Origin: Elusimicrobiota bacterium | GTDB lineage: Bacteria; Elusimicrobiota; Elusimicrobia; UBA1565; UBA9628 | NCBI GenBank assembly: GCA_016212855.1 | Contig: JACRDP010000030.1 | Span: 1 to 58,891, forward strand | Reading direction: 5' to 3' | DNA length: 58,891 nucleotides | Shown: in pieces, positions 45,288-55,067 of the stretch | How the letters are laid out: each line of letters begins with the position of its first letter | Numbering within the stretch: position 1 is the stretch's first letter | Translations under genes and position numbers: made by a program | The notes under the pieces: model-generated | Told to the model about the DNA's origin: nothing | The model's input: the letters and a program-made list of their open reading frames with translations, nothing else | The model's database searches: none

Positions 45288-45293
45288 TAGAAT
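45288..45293 (+). promoter_or_regulatory. -10 box of hemC
   Basis: TAGAAT ends 6 nt before ATG 45300 (leaderless spacing). No convincing -35. Confidence 0.45.
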
Positions 45294-45299
45294 CCCTTC

Positions 45300-46196
45300 A
45301 TGGCGATCCTCAAGATGGGCACCCGCGGTTCCGCGCTCGCGCTCGCGCAGTCGAGCCAGGCGGCGCGCGCCCTCGAAAAGCTCCATCAAGGCCTGACGGT
45401 CGAGACCGTCGTCATCAAGACGACCGGCGACCTGTTCGGCGCTCCCTCGCCGGAAAAGGCCAAGCTTCTTCCTCAGGGCGCGAAAGGGCTGTGGGTCAAA
45501 GAACTCGAAGAGGCTTTGCTCGACGGGCGCGTCGACTTCGCCGCGCACAGCGCCAAGGATCTGCCCGCGACGCTTCTGGGCGGCCTCTCGATCGCGGCCT
45601 ACCCGGAGCGCGAGGACCCGCGCGACTGCGTCGTGGGGAAGAAGTGGAAGGAGCTGAAGGCGGGTTCCAAAGTCGCGACGTCTTCGTTGCGGCGCTCGTT
45701 GATGGTGCAGGCCGCGATCCCCGGCGCCGTCCTGCTTCCCTTAAGAGGCAATCTCGACACGCGCCTGCGCAAGCTCGCCGAAGGCGAATTCGACGCGATG
45801 ATCGCCGCCGTCGCCGGTCTCAAGCGCCTCGGCCGCGGCGCGGAAGCCAAAGAGCCCATCGACCCCGCCGTCATGCTCCCGTCCCCGGCGCAGGGCGCGC
45901 TCGCGCTCGAGATCCGGTCGGACCGCAAGGACGTCCGGGAGATCGTCCGGTCGCTCGATCACGCGCCTACGCGCATCTGCGTCGAGTTCGAGCGCGCCTT
46001 CCTGGCCGAAGTCGGCGGCGGCTGCGGCTCGCCGGTCGGCGCCTATGCGCGCCTGCAGTCGGGCGGGGTCGTGCTGGAAGGGTTCTACGCCCATGAGGGC
46101 GCGACGAGCGGCCGGCGCGTCGCGGGCCATTGCGCCGACTCCTCGAGACGCGAAGCCTTCGTCAAAGACCTCGCCGCCCAAGCGACGCGGAAATGA
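45300..46196 (+). CDS. hemC: Porphobilinogen deaminase (hydroxymethylbilane synthase)
   Basis: 298-aa enzyme that polymerises four porphobilinogens to hydroxymethylbilane in tetrapyrrole synthesis. MGTRGSALALAQ is the N-terminal signature, the catalytic Asp is near residue 87 (HSAKDLPA), and the dipyrromethane-cofactor Cys C242 is in EVGGGCGSPVGAYA. No other hem gene is nearby. Its stop overlaps the mfd start (ATGA). Confidence 0.94.
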   Translation: MAILKMGTRGSALALAQSSQAARALEKLHQGLTVETVVIKTTGDLFGAPSPEKAKLLPQGAKGLWVKELEEALLDGRVDFAAHSAKDLPATLLGGLSIAAYPEREDPRDCVVGKKWKELKAGSKVATSSLRRSLMVQAAIPGAVLLPLRGNLDTRLRKLAEGEFDAMIAAVAGLKRLGRGAEAKEPIDPAVMLPSPAQGALALEIRSDRKDVREIVRSLDHAPTRICVEFERAFLAEVGGGCGSPVGAYARLQSGGVVLEGFYAHEGATSGRRVAGHCADSSRREAFVKDLAAQATRK

Positions 46197-49100
46197 GCAA
46201 GCTCGTCGGCGCGCCCGGCTCCGGGGCGCGCGCTTTTCTCGCGCGGCGCATCCTGTCGGGACAGCCGCCGGCGGGGATCGAAGCGCCCAAAGGCCCGCTT
46301 GTCCTCGTCCTGGCGGATAGCGACGCCGTCGAAGACGTCGCCGACGCGGTCAAGGCCTTGGCTCCGTTGTTCGGCGACCACGCCGAGACCGTCGCGACGT
46401 TCGGCGACGACGCGCGCGAGCGCCTCGCTTCGCTCGAGCTCGCGCGCGGCGGGGCCCGTCTTATCCTCGCGACCCCGGAGGGCCTCTGCGCCCCGGCGCC
46501 CGGAAAGGCCGACTTCACGGCCAAGACGGTGCGCTTTCGCGCCGGCGATCACAGCCCGCGCGAGAGCGCGATCGAGGCGCTGGCGGCGGCGGGTTATCAG
46601 CGCGTCGAGTTCGTGGAAAGCCCCGGCGAGTTCGCCGTGCGCGGCGCCGTGCTGGACTTTCACGCCCTCGAGCCCGCGATCGCCTACCGCGTGCTCTACG
46701 ATGAGGACCGCGTCGCCTCGATCCGGCCGTTCGATCCCATTTCCCAAGAGCCCTCGGCCGTGCAGGCCCAGGCCGTCGCGACCCCGGCGGAGGAGCCCGG
46801 AGAAGGCGGACGCGTCTCGGATTGGCTGAGGGACGGCGCGCTGTGGCTGATCGGCGAGGGGGCGAACGTCGAGGTCCCCGAGGGCGTACCGAGTTTCAGC
46901 TTGGGGCGCGGAACCGCGACGGCGACGGACGAGAAGGATTTCGGCGCACGCCAGGTCGGGCCGTTCGGCGGAAACGTGAAGCTCGCTTGGGCGGAAATGA
47001 AGCGCGACGCCGAGCGCGCTCAGAAGGTGATCCTGTTCAGCTTGAATCACGGCGAGGACACGCGCCTGCAGGAAATCCTGAGCGAGGAGATCCCCGGAGT
47101 CCCGGTTCAGTTTCTCATCGGCCCCCTGCGCGAGGGCTTCCGGCACGCGCAGTCCGAGCTGGCGGTGTACGCGACGTCGCAGATCTTCGAGCGCGACTGG
47201 CGCGGCGTCGGGCGCTGGAAGCGTTTCGCGGCCAAGGGCGCCGGCACCGCGCGCTGGCGTGAGCTCAAGAACGGCGACTATGTCGTCCATCAGGACCACG
47301 GGGTGGCGCGTTATCAGGGTTTGGAGCCGATCTCCGTATTAGGTCACAGTCCGCAGGACTGTGTGAAGCTCGAGTACCGCGGCTCGGACCGGCTCTTCGT
47401 GCCTCTGACGGAGTTCGACCGCGTGCAGAAATACGCCGGGGCGGAGGGCAAACGCCCGCGCCTGTCGTCTCTCGACACGCGTACGTGGGAGGAGGTCAAG
47501 AAGCAGGTCGCCGAGGGCGTGCGCGACCTGGCGCAGGAACTGCTGAGGCTGCAGGCGCGCCGCGCGGCCAAGCCCGGGCATCAGTTTCCCAACGAGTCCC
47601 ACATGGAGCGCGAGTTCGCCGACGGCTTCCCTTATGAGCCGACCGAGGACCAGGCCAAGGCCATCGCCGACACGCTCGAGGACATGATGACCCCGCGGCC
47701 CATGGACCGGCTCGTCGTCGGCGACGTCGGCTTCGGCAAGACCGAGGTCGCCATGCGCGCCGCGTTCAAGTGCGCGATGGGCCTCAAGCAATGCGCGGTG
47801 CTCGCGCCGACGACCGTGCTCGCCGACCAACACTTCCGGACGTTCTCGCGGCGCATGGCGGGCTTTCCGGTGCGGCTGGCGATGATGACGCGCTTCCAAA
47901 CGAAGGCCGAGCAGAAGCTGATCCTCGAGGACTTGAAGGCCGGCAAGGTCGACGTCGTGATCGGGACCTCGCGCCTCCTGCAGAAGGACGTCCGCTTTCA
48001 CGATCTGGGCCTGATCGTCATCGACGAAGAGCATCGCTTCGGCGTCGGCGACAAGGAGAAGCTGAAAAAGATCCGCGAGAACGTGGACGTGCTCGCGCTG
48101 TCGGCCACGCCGATTCCGCGCTCTCTGCACCAGTCCATGACGGGCCTGCGCCAGATTTCGCTGATCCAAAGCGCCCCGGCCGGACGCCAGCCCATCGTGA
48201 CGCGGGTGGGGCCGTGGGACGAGCGCGTGATTTCTACTGCTATAGCTGAGGAGCTCGCGCGCGGCGGTCAGGTGTACTACGTGCACAATCGTGTGCGCAG
48301 CATGGCCGACACGCTCGCCCAGGTGCGCGAGCTGTCCGGCGGCGCGCGCGTGTCCATGGTGCACGGGCAGATGAAGGGCGCCGAGATCGAGAAGGCGATG
48401 TGGGACCTGGCCCAGCGCAAAAGCGACGTGCTCGTGGCGTCGACCATCATCGAGTCCGGCCTGGACATTCCCAGCGTGAACACCATGCTCGTCGAGGACG
48501 CTCAGGACTTCGGCCTGGCCCAGTTGTATCAGCTGCGCGGGCGTATCGGGCGCGAGAAAAGCCGGGCGTTCTGCTATCTTTTTCATCCGGCGGATTCCAA
48601 GCTGAAGGAACTGCCCGAGGACGCGGTGAAACGCCTCGACGCGCTGAAGGAATTCGGGGCTTTGGGCGCGGGCATTAAATTAGCTCTTCGTGATTTGGAA
48701 ATCCGCGGCGCGGGCGACCTTCTGGGCGCCAAGCAGCACGGCTTCATGAACGCGGTCGGCGCCGATTACTACGCCCAACTGCTGGAAAGCGAGGTCTCAC
48801 GCCTGCGCGGGCGGCGTATGGAGGAAGACGACCGGCCGGTCGAGGTGGACCTGCGGCTCTCGGCCTATATTCCCCAAGATTATCTGCCCGGCGAAATCGA
48901 GCGCCTGAAGATATACAAGCGCGCCTTGCGCGCGACGCCGGACGAGACCAGGGCGATCCTGGCCGAGCTCGAACGCCTGTCGGGTCCGCCGCCCCAGCCC
49001 GTGAAGAACCTCTTCGAGATGCTGGCCCTGCGCGCCGAGGCGCGGCGCGCCAAGGTCGCCGAGATCACCGAGAAGGACGGGGCCGTCGAAATCCGCTGGC

Positions 49101-49258
49101 GCGCGGACGCCCCGCCGCACCCCGACGCGCCCGCGCGTTGGATAAAGGCTTTCGGCAAGCGGGTGTCCTTCGTTCCTTCCTTTGAGGGAGACGCCGTGCG
49201 CCTGACGCTCGGCGAGCAAACCGCGATCGCCGCCGTGCGCGCCTTTCTTCAGGCCTGA
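46193..49258 (+). CDS. mfd: Transcription-repair coupling factor
   Basis: 1021-aa translocase that removes stalled RNA polymerase at lesions and recruits UvrA. The N-terminal UvrB-like module (about 1-330) is followed by the RNAP-interacting CarD-like domain (NGDYVVHQDHGVARYQGL). The helicase motor has Walker A GDVGFGKTEVAMRA, DEEH and ALSATPIPRSL, then QLRGRIGRE and the C-terminal TRCF domain (VDLRLSAYIPQDYLP). Somewhat shorter than the E. coli protein (1148 aa). Starts at ATG 46193 overlapping hemC. Confidence 0.95.
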   Translation: MSKLVGAPGSGARAFLARRILSGQPPAGIEAPKGPLVLVLADSDAVEDVADAVKALAPLFGDHAETVATFGDDARERLASLELARGGARLILATPEGLCAPAPGKADFTAKTVRFRAGDHSPRESAIEALAAAGYQRVEFVESPGEFAVRGAVLDFHALEPAIAYRVLYDEDRVASIRPFDPISQEPSAVQAQAVATPAEEPGEGGRVSDWLRDGALWLIGEGANVEVPEGVPSFSLGRGTATATDEKDFGARQVGPFGGNVKLAWAEMKRDAERAQKVILFSLNHGEDTRLQEILSEEIPGVPVQFLIGPLREGFRHAQSELAVYATSQIFERDWRGVGRWKRFAAKGAGTARWRELKNGDYVVHQDHGVARYQGLEPISVLGHSPQDCVKLEYRGSDRLFVPLTEFDRVQKYAGAEGKRPRLSSLDTRTWEEVKKQVAEGVRDLAQELLRLQARRAAKPGHQFPNESHMEREFADGFPYEPTEDQAKAIADTLEDMMTPRPMDRLVVGDVGFGKTEVAMRAAFKCAMGLKQCAVLAPTTVLADQHFRTFSRRMAGFPVRLAMMTRFQTKAEQKLILEDLKAGKVDVVIGTSRLLQKDVRFHDLGLIVIDEEHRFGVGDKEKLKKIRENVDVLALSATPIPRSLHQSMTGLRQISLIQSAPAGRQPIVTRVGPWDERVISTAIAEELARGGQVYYVHNRVRSMADTLAQVRELSGGARVSMVHGQMKGAEIEKAMWDLAQRKSDVLVASTIIESGLDIPSVNTMLVEDAQDFGLAQLYQLRGRIGREKSRAFCYLFHPADSKLKELPEDAVKRLDALKEFGALGAGIKLALRDLEIRGAGDLLGAKQHGFMNAVGADYYAQLLESEVSRLRGRRMEEDDRPVEVDLRLSAYIPQDYLPGEIERLKIYKRALRATPDETRAILAELERLSGPPPQPVKNLFEMLALRAEARRAKVAEITEKDGAVEIRWRADAPPHPDAPARWIKAFGKRVSFVPSFEGDAVRLTLGEQTAIAAVRAFLQA

Positions 49259-49282
49259 GGAGAATGATAGGATGGGCTCGAG

Positions 49283-50101
49283 ATGACTCGGGCCCATTTT
49301 ATTTTGATCCTGGCGCTTCTTTCCGCCGCCTGCCGCGGCGAGAAGGACCCCGTCGTCGCCCGCGTGGGCAAGCTCAAGATCACCCAAAGCGAATTTCAGC
49401 GCAAGCTCGGCGAGGTCTCCCAGGGCTATCAGGACTACGTCTTGTCGCCCAGCGGCCGTCGGCAATTCCTGGACGTCCTGATCCGCGAAAAGCTCGTGCT
49501 CGCCGCCGCCCAGCAAAGCGACGTGCCGCGCTCCCCGGAGTTCCGCGCCCAGCTCGAAAAGCTGCGCCGGGAAGAGGAGGACCGCGTGCGCGAGGGCGGC
49601 GACTACCTGCTGACCTCGATGTGGATCGAGAATCTGCGCATGCGCGGGGAGCTCAAGATCGACGAGAGCGACGTGCGCGACTACCTGGCCAAGCACCCGC
49701 TCGAAGTCGATATGCGCCACGTCCTGCTCGGCTCGCCCGAGGCCGCGGCCGAGGTCGCCAAGCGGCTGCGCTCCGGCGCCAATTTCGTCAAGGTCGCCAA
49801 GGAGCAGTCGCTCGACGCCGCGACCGCCAACGACGGCGGCAAGCTGCCCACGTCGCTGTACGGCGAAGTGATTCCGGAGCTCGAAGAGGTCGTCTTCCAC
49901 ATGCGCGTGGGCGAGATCGGCGGCCCGCTGAAGAGCAAGTTCGGCTACCACGTCCTGCGCAAGGACGGCGAGAAGAAAGTGTCCCTCGAGGAAGGGCGGT
50001 CTCGCGTCGCCCGCCTGCTTGAGAAGCAGAAGCTGGACGCCCATCTCCAGTCGATCCAGGCCAAATTCCCGGTGGAGGTCGTCGATGAACAGTTCAGGTA
50101 G
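49283..50101 (+). CDS. PpiC-type peptidyl-prolyl isomerase lipoprotein
   Basis: 272-aa periplasmic foldase anchored by a lipobox (LSAA-C, residue 17). The N-terminal chaperone helices (ARVGKLKITQSEFQRKL) lead to one parvulin domain (DMRHVLLGSPEAAAEVAKRLRSGANFVKVAKEQS ... GGKLPTS ... GPLKSKFGYHVL). SurA/PrsA-like, likely helping outer-membrane or secreted proteins fold. TAGGAT (49268-49273) lies 9 nt before the ATG. Overlaps the next foldase gene by 17 nt. Confidence 0.88.
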   Translation: MTRAHFILILALLSAACRGEKDPVVARVGKLKITQSEFQRKLGEVSQGYQDYVLSPSGRRQFLDVLIREKLVLAAAQQSDVPRSPEFRAQLEKLRREEEDRVREGGDYLLTSMWIENLRMRGELKIDESDVRDYLAKHPLEVDMRHVLLGSPEAAAEVAKRLRSGANFVKVAKEQSLDAATANDGGKLPTSLYGEVIPELEEVVFHMRVGEIGGPLKSKFGYHVLRKDGEKKVSLEEGRSRVARLLEKQKLDAHLQSIQAKFPVEVVDEQFR

Positions 50102-51185
50102 GACGTTGGCGCTCGGTCTCCTGGCGCTCTGCGTGCCGGCGAGCGCCAAGCTGCTCGAGGACACGGTCGCGGTCGTCAACGGCTCGCCGATCCTCCTGTC
50201 GGAGTATCAGAAGGAAGCGGCGACGGCCATGGACTATTGGAGCAAGACCAATCCCGTCGCCCTGGCCGATCCGGCCAACGTGCTCAAGCTGCGCGAGAGC
50301 ACGCTCGAGCAGCTCATCGACCGCGAGCTCCTGATCCAGGAGGGCGCCAAGCTGAAGCTGAAGGTGCGCGAGCGCGAGATCGACAACGCGGTCGACGAGA
50401 TCAAGGCCCGCTACAAGAAGGGCGACAACGGCGAGCCGCTCTCCGACGCCGAGGCCGAGGCCGCGTTCCAGGCCGGGCTCAAGAAGGAAGGCCTCGACTG
50501 GACGAAGTTCCGCGAACGGCTGTCTCACCAGATCATGGCGCGCAAGACGATCGACGAGGCCGTGAAGTCGAAGATGACCGCGCCGACCGAGGAAGAGACG
50601 AAGGCTTACTTCGCCAAGATTCAGTCCTACATCGACAGCAAGAGCACCGACGTGCCCAAGGGCATGGACGAAGAAGACGCGATGGCGCTGCGCGAGGTGG
50701 CCGGCCAGATCAAGGCGCTCAGCTCCGAGCGCGTGCGCGTGCAGCGCGTGCTGATCCGGCTGTCTCCGGGCGCTTCGGAGAACGAGAAAAAGCGCGCGCA
50801 GAAGACCGCTCTCGCCGTGAAGAAGCGCCTCGACGACGGCGAGGAGTTCGCCAAGGTGGCGGCGGAGGACTCCGAGGATCCCGACAGCGCCAGGCGCGGC
50901 GGCGACCTCGGCTACGTCCTGCGCGGCGTGGCGCCGCCGGAGCTCGAGAAGGCCGCGTTCACTCTCGGCGTGGGCGACACGAGCGGGCCGGTTTACACCG
51001 AATCGGGCTACAACGTCATCCGCGTCACCGAGAAGCGCGCCGCGGAGAAGCCCGAGTACGAGAAGTTCAAGGACGAGCTCGCGAACTTCCTGGGCGGGGC
51101 CAACTTCCAGAAGAAGATCGAGGCGTTCGTGAAGGGCCTGCGCGACAAGGCGACGATTGAGCGCAATCTCCCCGCGACTCCCTAA
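50085..51185 (+). CDS. SurA-like periplasmic chaperone/PPIase
   Basis: 366 aa with a signal peptide (RTLALGLLALCVPASA). The SurA N-domain (EDTVAVVNGSPILLSEYQKEA ... ESTLEQLIDRELLIQEGAKLKL) is followed by a parvulin domain (VRVQRVLIRLSPGAS ... KKRLDDGEEFAKVAAEDSEDPDSARRGGDLGYVLRG ... YTESGYNVIRV). Outer-membrane protein folding role is likely, with the lipoprotein foldase upstream. I chose ATG 50085, inside the end of that gene, because the upstream frame is Arg/Ser-rich shadow sequence. Confidence 0.88.
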   Translation: MNSSGRTLALGLLALCVPASAKLLEDTVAVVNGSPILLSEYQKEAATAMDYWSKTNPVALADPANVLKLRESTLEQLIDRELLIQEGAKLKLKVREREIDNAVDEIKARYKKGDNGEPLSDAEAEAAFQAGLKKEGLDWTKFRERLSHQIMARKTIDEAVKSKMTAPTEEETKAYFAKIQSYIDSKSTDVPKGMDEEDAMALREVAGQIKALSSERVRVQRVLIRLSPGASENEKKRAQKTALAVKKRLDDGEEFAKVAAEDSEDPDSARRGGDLGYVLRGVAPPELEKAAFTLGVGDTSGPVYTESGYNVIRVTEKRAAEKPEYEKFKDELANFLGGANFQKKIEAFVKGLRDKATIERNLPATP

Positions 51186-52089
51186 GGTCCTCGCCTTTAC
51201 TTTCGGCGATCCGGCGGGCGTGGGCCCGCGCGCCGCGCTCGCCTCCGTTCGCGCCGGCGCCCTCGTTCGCGGCGTCTCGCCGGTATTCGTCGGAGATGTC
51301 TCCGTTTGGAAGCGCGCCGGCTGGCGTTGCGCCGACGGCCCCGTTCACGACACCCGCCTCGGGCTCAAGCCTCCGAAGCCGGGGCGACCGACGCCGGACG
51401 GCGGCCGCCTCTCGGCCGCGTCCTTCGAGGAGTCGCTGAACCTGATCGCTCGGGGCCTCGCGGGCGGGGTGGTCACGGCCCCGGTCTCGAAGATGGGTTG
51501 GTCCCAGGCGGGCTATCCCTGGCGCGACCACACCGAACGCCTGGCCGACTTTGCCGGCGCGCCGGACGCCCAGATGGTGCTCGGCGTTCCGTCACGCGGG
51601 CTGTGGTGCGCGACCGCCACGCGACATATCCCTTTAAAGGAGGTTTCGCGCCGCTTGAACGCCTGCGCGATTACCGCCTGCGCGGCGGACCTCGCCGCCG
51701 CGCTGCGCCGGCTCGGGATCAAGAAGCCGCGCCTCGCACTGTGCGGCCTGAACCCGCATGCGGGCGAGGGAGGCCTCATCGGAACGGAGGAGCGCGCGTT
51801 GTTGGCGCCGCTGGCGAGGAAGCTCCGTCTCGCCGGCCCCCTGCCGTCCGACTCGGCCTGGAGGCTGCACGCCGAGGGGGAGTTCGATGGGCTCGTCTGC
51901 CTGTACCACGACCAGGCCTTGATCCCGCTGAAGGCGCTCGGCGGCTTGGCGGGGGTCAACTGGACCTCGGGGCTGCCCTTCGTCCGGACCTCGCCGGCTC
52001 ACGGCACCGCCTATGAAGCGGCGGCCGCGGGTCGTTTGGACCCCGCGGCCGCCATCGAATCGGCCCGGCTTGCGTCTCGCTTGCTTTAA
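51157..52089 (+). CDS. pdxA: 4-hydroxythreonine-4-phosphate dehydrogenase
   Basis: 310-aa NAD- and metal-dependent enzyme of DXP-dependent vitamin B6 synthesis. TFGDPAGVGPRAAL is the N-terminal signature, followed by HTERLADFAG, LCGLNPHAGEGGLIGTEE (metal His), CLYHDQALIPLKAL and RTSPAHGTAYEAA (metal His). It starts at TTG 51157, 29 nt inside the SurA-like gene; no better start exists before the first motif. Its stop overlaps that of the minus-strand gene. Confidence 0.93.
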   Translation: MSAISPRLPKVLAFTFGDPAGVGPRAALASVRAGALVRGVSPVFVGDVSVWKRAGWRCADGPVHDTRLGLKPPKPGRPTPDGGRLSAASFEESLNLIARGLAGGVVTAPVSKMGWSQAGYPWRDHTERLADFAGAPDAQMVLGVPSRGLWCATATRHIPLKEVSRRLNACAITACAADLAAALRRLGIKKPRLALCGLNPHAGEGGLIGTEERALLAPLARKLRLAGPLPSDSAWRLHAEGEFDGLVCLYHDQALIPLKALGGLAGVNWTSGLPFVRTSPAHGTAYEAAAAGRLDPAAAIESARLASRLL

Positions 52090-52454
52090 GCCAGCGCCGT
52101 GAACGGCTTCTTGAGAGCGTCCAAGATGAAGATCACCTCATTCGGCTTGAGGAAGGAGATTTCATACAGCTTACGCTCCGGAAAAGGCGTCTTGGTGTTC
52201 TTCATGTAGGCCTTCACGAATTTCCGGGTGGCCACGAATCTCTTTACGCCCATCTCGTCGCGTTTGGCCGCGAGCGTGTCGAGGCTGACCTCTTCTCCTT
52301 CATCGTTCGCGACGACGTCGGCGGCGATCGCTTGGATATCGGCCGATTGCGGGTCGATCTTGAGTCCCTTCAGGAAAGTTTCCGTTTCGGGGCTGAGCGC
52401 CGACGCGGACGCGGCGGCGAAGAGAGCGAGGGCGGCGAATACGAACTGTCTCAT
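52086..52454 (-). CDS. Secreted small protein, unknown function
   Basis: 122 aa with a signal peptide (MRQFVFAALALFAAASASA). The mature part is helical and charged with no Cys (KRDEMGVKRFVATRKFVKAYMKN, LKPNEVIFILDALKK). Unrecognised. Unlike most genes here it has a true leader with a strong SD (GGAGGTG) and a promoter facing away from the TPR-kinase gene. Confidence 0.7.
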   Translation of the reverse strand: MRQFVFAALALFAAASASALSPETETFLKGLKIDPQSADIQAIAADVVANDEGEEVSLDTLAAKRDEMGVKRFVATRKFVKAYMKNTKTPFPERKLYEISFLKPNEVIFILDALKKPFTALA

Positions 52455-52477
52455 GGGACACCTCCAGCGACGATCGG

Positions 52478-52506
52478 AGTATAACAGGCCCGCCTTGACA
52501 TTTCAA
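52478..52506 (-). promoter_or_regulatory. Promoter of the 122-aa secreted protein gene
   Basis: Minus strand: TTGAAA (52506-52501), 17-nt spacer, TATACT (52483-52478). Its -35 directly abuts the -35 of the divergent kinase promoter. Confidence 0.7.
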
Positions 52507-52523
52507 GGGGTGGGGGCTACACT
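52495..52523 (+). promoter_or_regulatory. Promoter of the first TPR-kinase gene
   Basis: TTGACA (52495-52500), 17-nt spacer, TACACT (52518-52523), then 7 nt to ATG 52531 (near-leaderless). Confidence 0.75.
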
Positions 52524-52530
52524 GCGAAAG

Positions 52531-54972
52531 ATGAGACTCCCGGCCCTAATGGCGCTTGCGTTGCTTCTGCCTTTCGGGGCGTCGGCCACTGACCCGGTGA
52601 CGGGCGAGACCGGCGCGACGGGATCGGGAGCTGCGCCCGCAGGCGGAACCGGGAACGGCCTGAAAGAAAAAAAGCTCCTGCTCCTCTTCGGCGGCCCGGT
52701 CGCTCAGGTCGGCGAAGAGGTGGCGAGGGACCGGGAACGATACCGGAATCCCGCCGAACTTCAAAAACTCGTCGATTCCAAGTTCACGGAAGCGGATCGT
52801 TTGGAACCGGAGTACCAGGAATTCCAGAAAATGTTCGTCAACCAGGTCCTCGTCTCGATCGGGCCGCCGCCGCCCGCGTCCAAGCCCAAGATCGAGGTCC
52901 CGATCAACGCGACGAATCCTCCGGAAGGCGCCGTGGCCGTTCGTCCCGCACCCGCCGGTTACGGCGAGCAGTACATGCGGAACATCAACCAGCCCTGGGT
53001 CCCCGAGCAGGTCGGCAAGCGCGCGCTCGAGCGCAACGACTTCGCCCAGGCCTTCCAGGACTATTCGAAGGCCCTCGAGCTGGGCGACACCCGGCCCGAG
53101 GTGTACCTCGGCTACGGCGTCTCCGCGCTCCAGCTCAAGGACTACGCGCTCGCCGCGCAGACCGCGAAGATTCTCCTCAGCGCCAATCCGAAGGATAAGG
53201 ACGCTCTGACCCTCTACCACGCCTCAGCGGGTCGCGCGCCTGCCGTGAACCTGCCGTCCGTTCTCGGCGGAGGCGGCTCCGGCGCGAACCTCGCGACAGG
53301 CGGTCCCCCGGCAGGCGCGGCGCTGCCCGCGGGCTTCGCCGCGGGCGGCTTCGGCGGGTCGGGACGAACGGCGGAGCAGGTCGCGGCGGCCGCGCGCGCG
53401 CAGGCGGCGGCGGCGGGGCCGGACGCGGTCCAACGCTCGGCGCTGATCACCAAGGACGTGCAGTCGGCTCTCTACGTCAAGGACTATCCAACCGCGCACA
53501 ATCTCGCCTCTCAGGCCATCACGCTCAACAACGCCAACGTCCAAGCCCTGAATTTCCGCGCGATCGCCTCGAACAAGATGCACCGCTACAATGACGCGGT
53601 GACCGACGCGAGCGCGGCGCTGGCGCTGGCTCCCGGCAACGGAGCCGTGCTGCAGACCCGCTCCTGGGCCTTCGCCAAGCAGGGTCTCTTTCAGGAGGCG
53701 CTCAAGGACGCCGAGGACACCTTGTCGCGTAATCCCTCCGACCCCTACGCCTACCAGAATAAGGCGATGGCCCTGGCCGGTATGAAGGACCGCGCCGGGG
53801 CGTTGGAGGCCCTGGCCCGTTCGGCCGCGCTCGATCCGCGCTTTAAGAATCGTTACGAGCGGGCCCTGCAGCTTCCGCAGGATCAGGACCTGAGCCTGCT
53901 GTTCGACGACGAGACGGCGGCGTCCGCGGCCGCCGCAGCCGCGGCCCAGCCGCCGCGCACCGGCAAGCGCTTCGCGCGCCTGGCCCTGCTCTCGGGCATG
54001 GGCGGCATCCTCATCGCGCTGGGCATCCTGCACGTCGTCTCGGCGAGCTGGCGCGAGAAGGTGAACATGACGATCCGCCGCGTGCTGGCGTCCTCCGACG
54101 CGGCGGGCACAGACGCCTCCGTCGCCGTCGCGACGCCGCTGCCTTCCTCTCCGGGAGGGGCCTTCTGGCTCCAGTACGAGCTGGTCAAGGAGATCGGCCT
54201 GGGCGGCATGGGCGTGGTCTATGAGGCGAAGGACCGTTCGCTCGAGCGTCGTGTGGCGGTCAAAAAGATGCGCGACGAGATCCGCATCGACCCGCACGAG
54301 CGTCGCCGCTTCGTCAACGAGGCCAAGCTCGTGGCCCAGCTCCATCATCCGAACATCGTGGACATCTACGCCATCGTCGAGGAAGGCCAGGAGGTCTACC
54401 TCGTGTTCGAGTACGTCACGGGCCGCACGCTCCACGACCTGATCAAGGCGGAAGGGCCCATGAGCCTCGAGGCCGCGCGCGGCGTCCTCGCCGCGACCGC
54501 CGGGGCCGTCGAGCACGCGCATGCGGCGCAGATCGTCCACCGCGACCTCTAGCCTTCGAACATCATGATCACCGACGACGGCCGCATCAAGGTCATGGAC
54601 TTCGGCGTCGCGCGCCAGGCCAAGGACGCGATCACCAAGATGTCCATGACGAACACGGTCGTGGGCACGCCGCCCTATATGGCGCCCGAGCAGGAGCAGG
54701 GCACCGTGCGCCGCGAGTCCGACGTATTCGCTTTGGGCGTCTGCCTCTACGAGATGGTGACGGGCCAGCTGCCTTTCTCGGGCGGAGGGGCGGCCATGCT
54801 CCTCAATAAGCTCAACGGCAAGCACATCCCGCCCAGCCAGCGGAACCCGGCTTTGCCGGCTTCCCTTGATGAAGTCATCGCCAAGGCCTTGGTCCCCGAT
54901 CCGGATAAGCGCTACCCCACCCCGGACGCGCTCGTGGCGGCTCTGGACGCCGTCATTTCCGCCCGCGCGTAA
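52531..54972 (+). pseudogene. TPR/transmembrane Ser/Thr kinase interrupted by an amber codon
   Basis: The frame would encode 813 aa: signal peptide (MRLPALMALALLLPFGASA), TPR-like repeats (about 165-230 and 310-450), a TM segment (about 485-510) and a kinase domain (EIGLGGMGVVYEA, VAVKKM, HRDL, then PSNIM, MDFGVAR, MAPEQ). TAG at 54550-54552 replaces the lysine codon of HRDLKPSN (the paralog downstream has HRDMKPSN). The frame then stays open and fully kinase-like to TAA 54972, so this is a single A-to-T change, a sequence error or recoding. If translation stops, a 673-aa protein lacking the catalytic C-lobe remains. The longer frame from 52228 is antisense to another gene and was rejected. 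Confidence 0.8.
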
Positions 54973-55032
54973 AAGCACGATTACGGGCGTATTTCAGGGC
55001 GATAAAAGGTCGGTAAAACCCGCCTGCCTGAC

Positions 55033-55061
55033 TTGACAGGGTCCCCGGGCCCTCTTACACT
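55033..55061 (+). promoter_or_regulatory. Promoter of the second TPR-kinase gene
   Basis: TTGACA (55033-55038), 17-nt spacer, TACACT (55056-55061), then 6 nt to ATG 55068 (leaderless layout). Confidence 0.75.
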
Positions 55062-55067
55062 GAGGAT

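Noticed and set aside
52228-52530. N-terminal extension of the first TPR kinase
   Set aside because: It is antisense to the 122-aa secreted protein and crosses the promoter; ATG 52531 gives a signal peptide and leaderless spacing.
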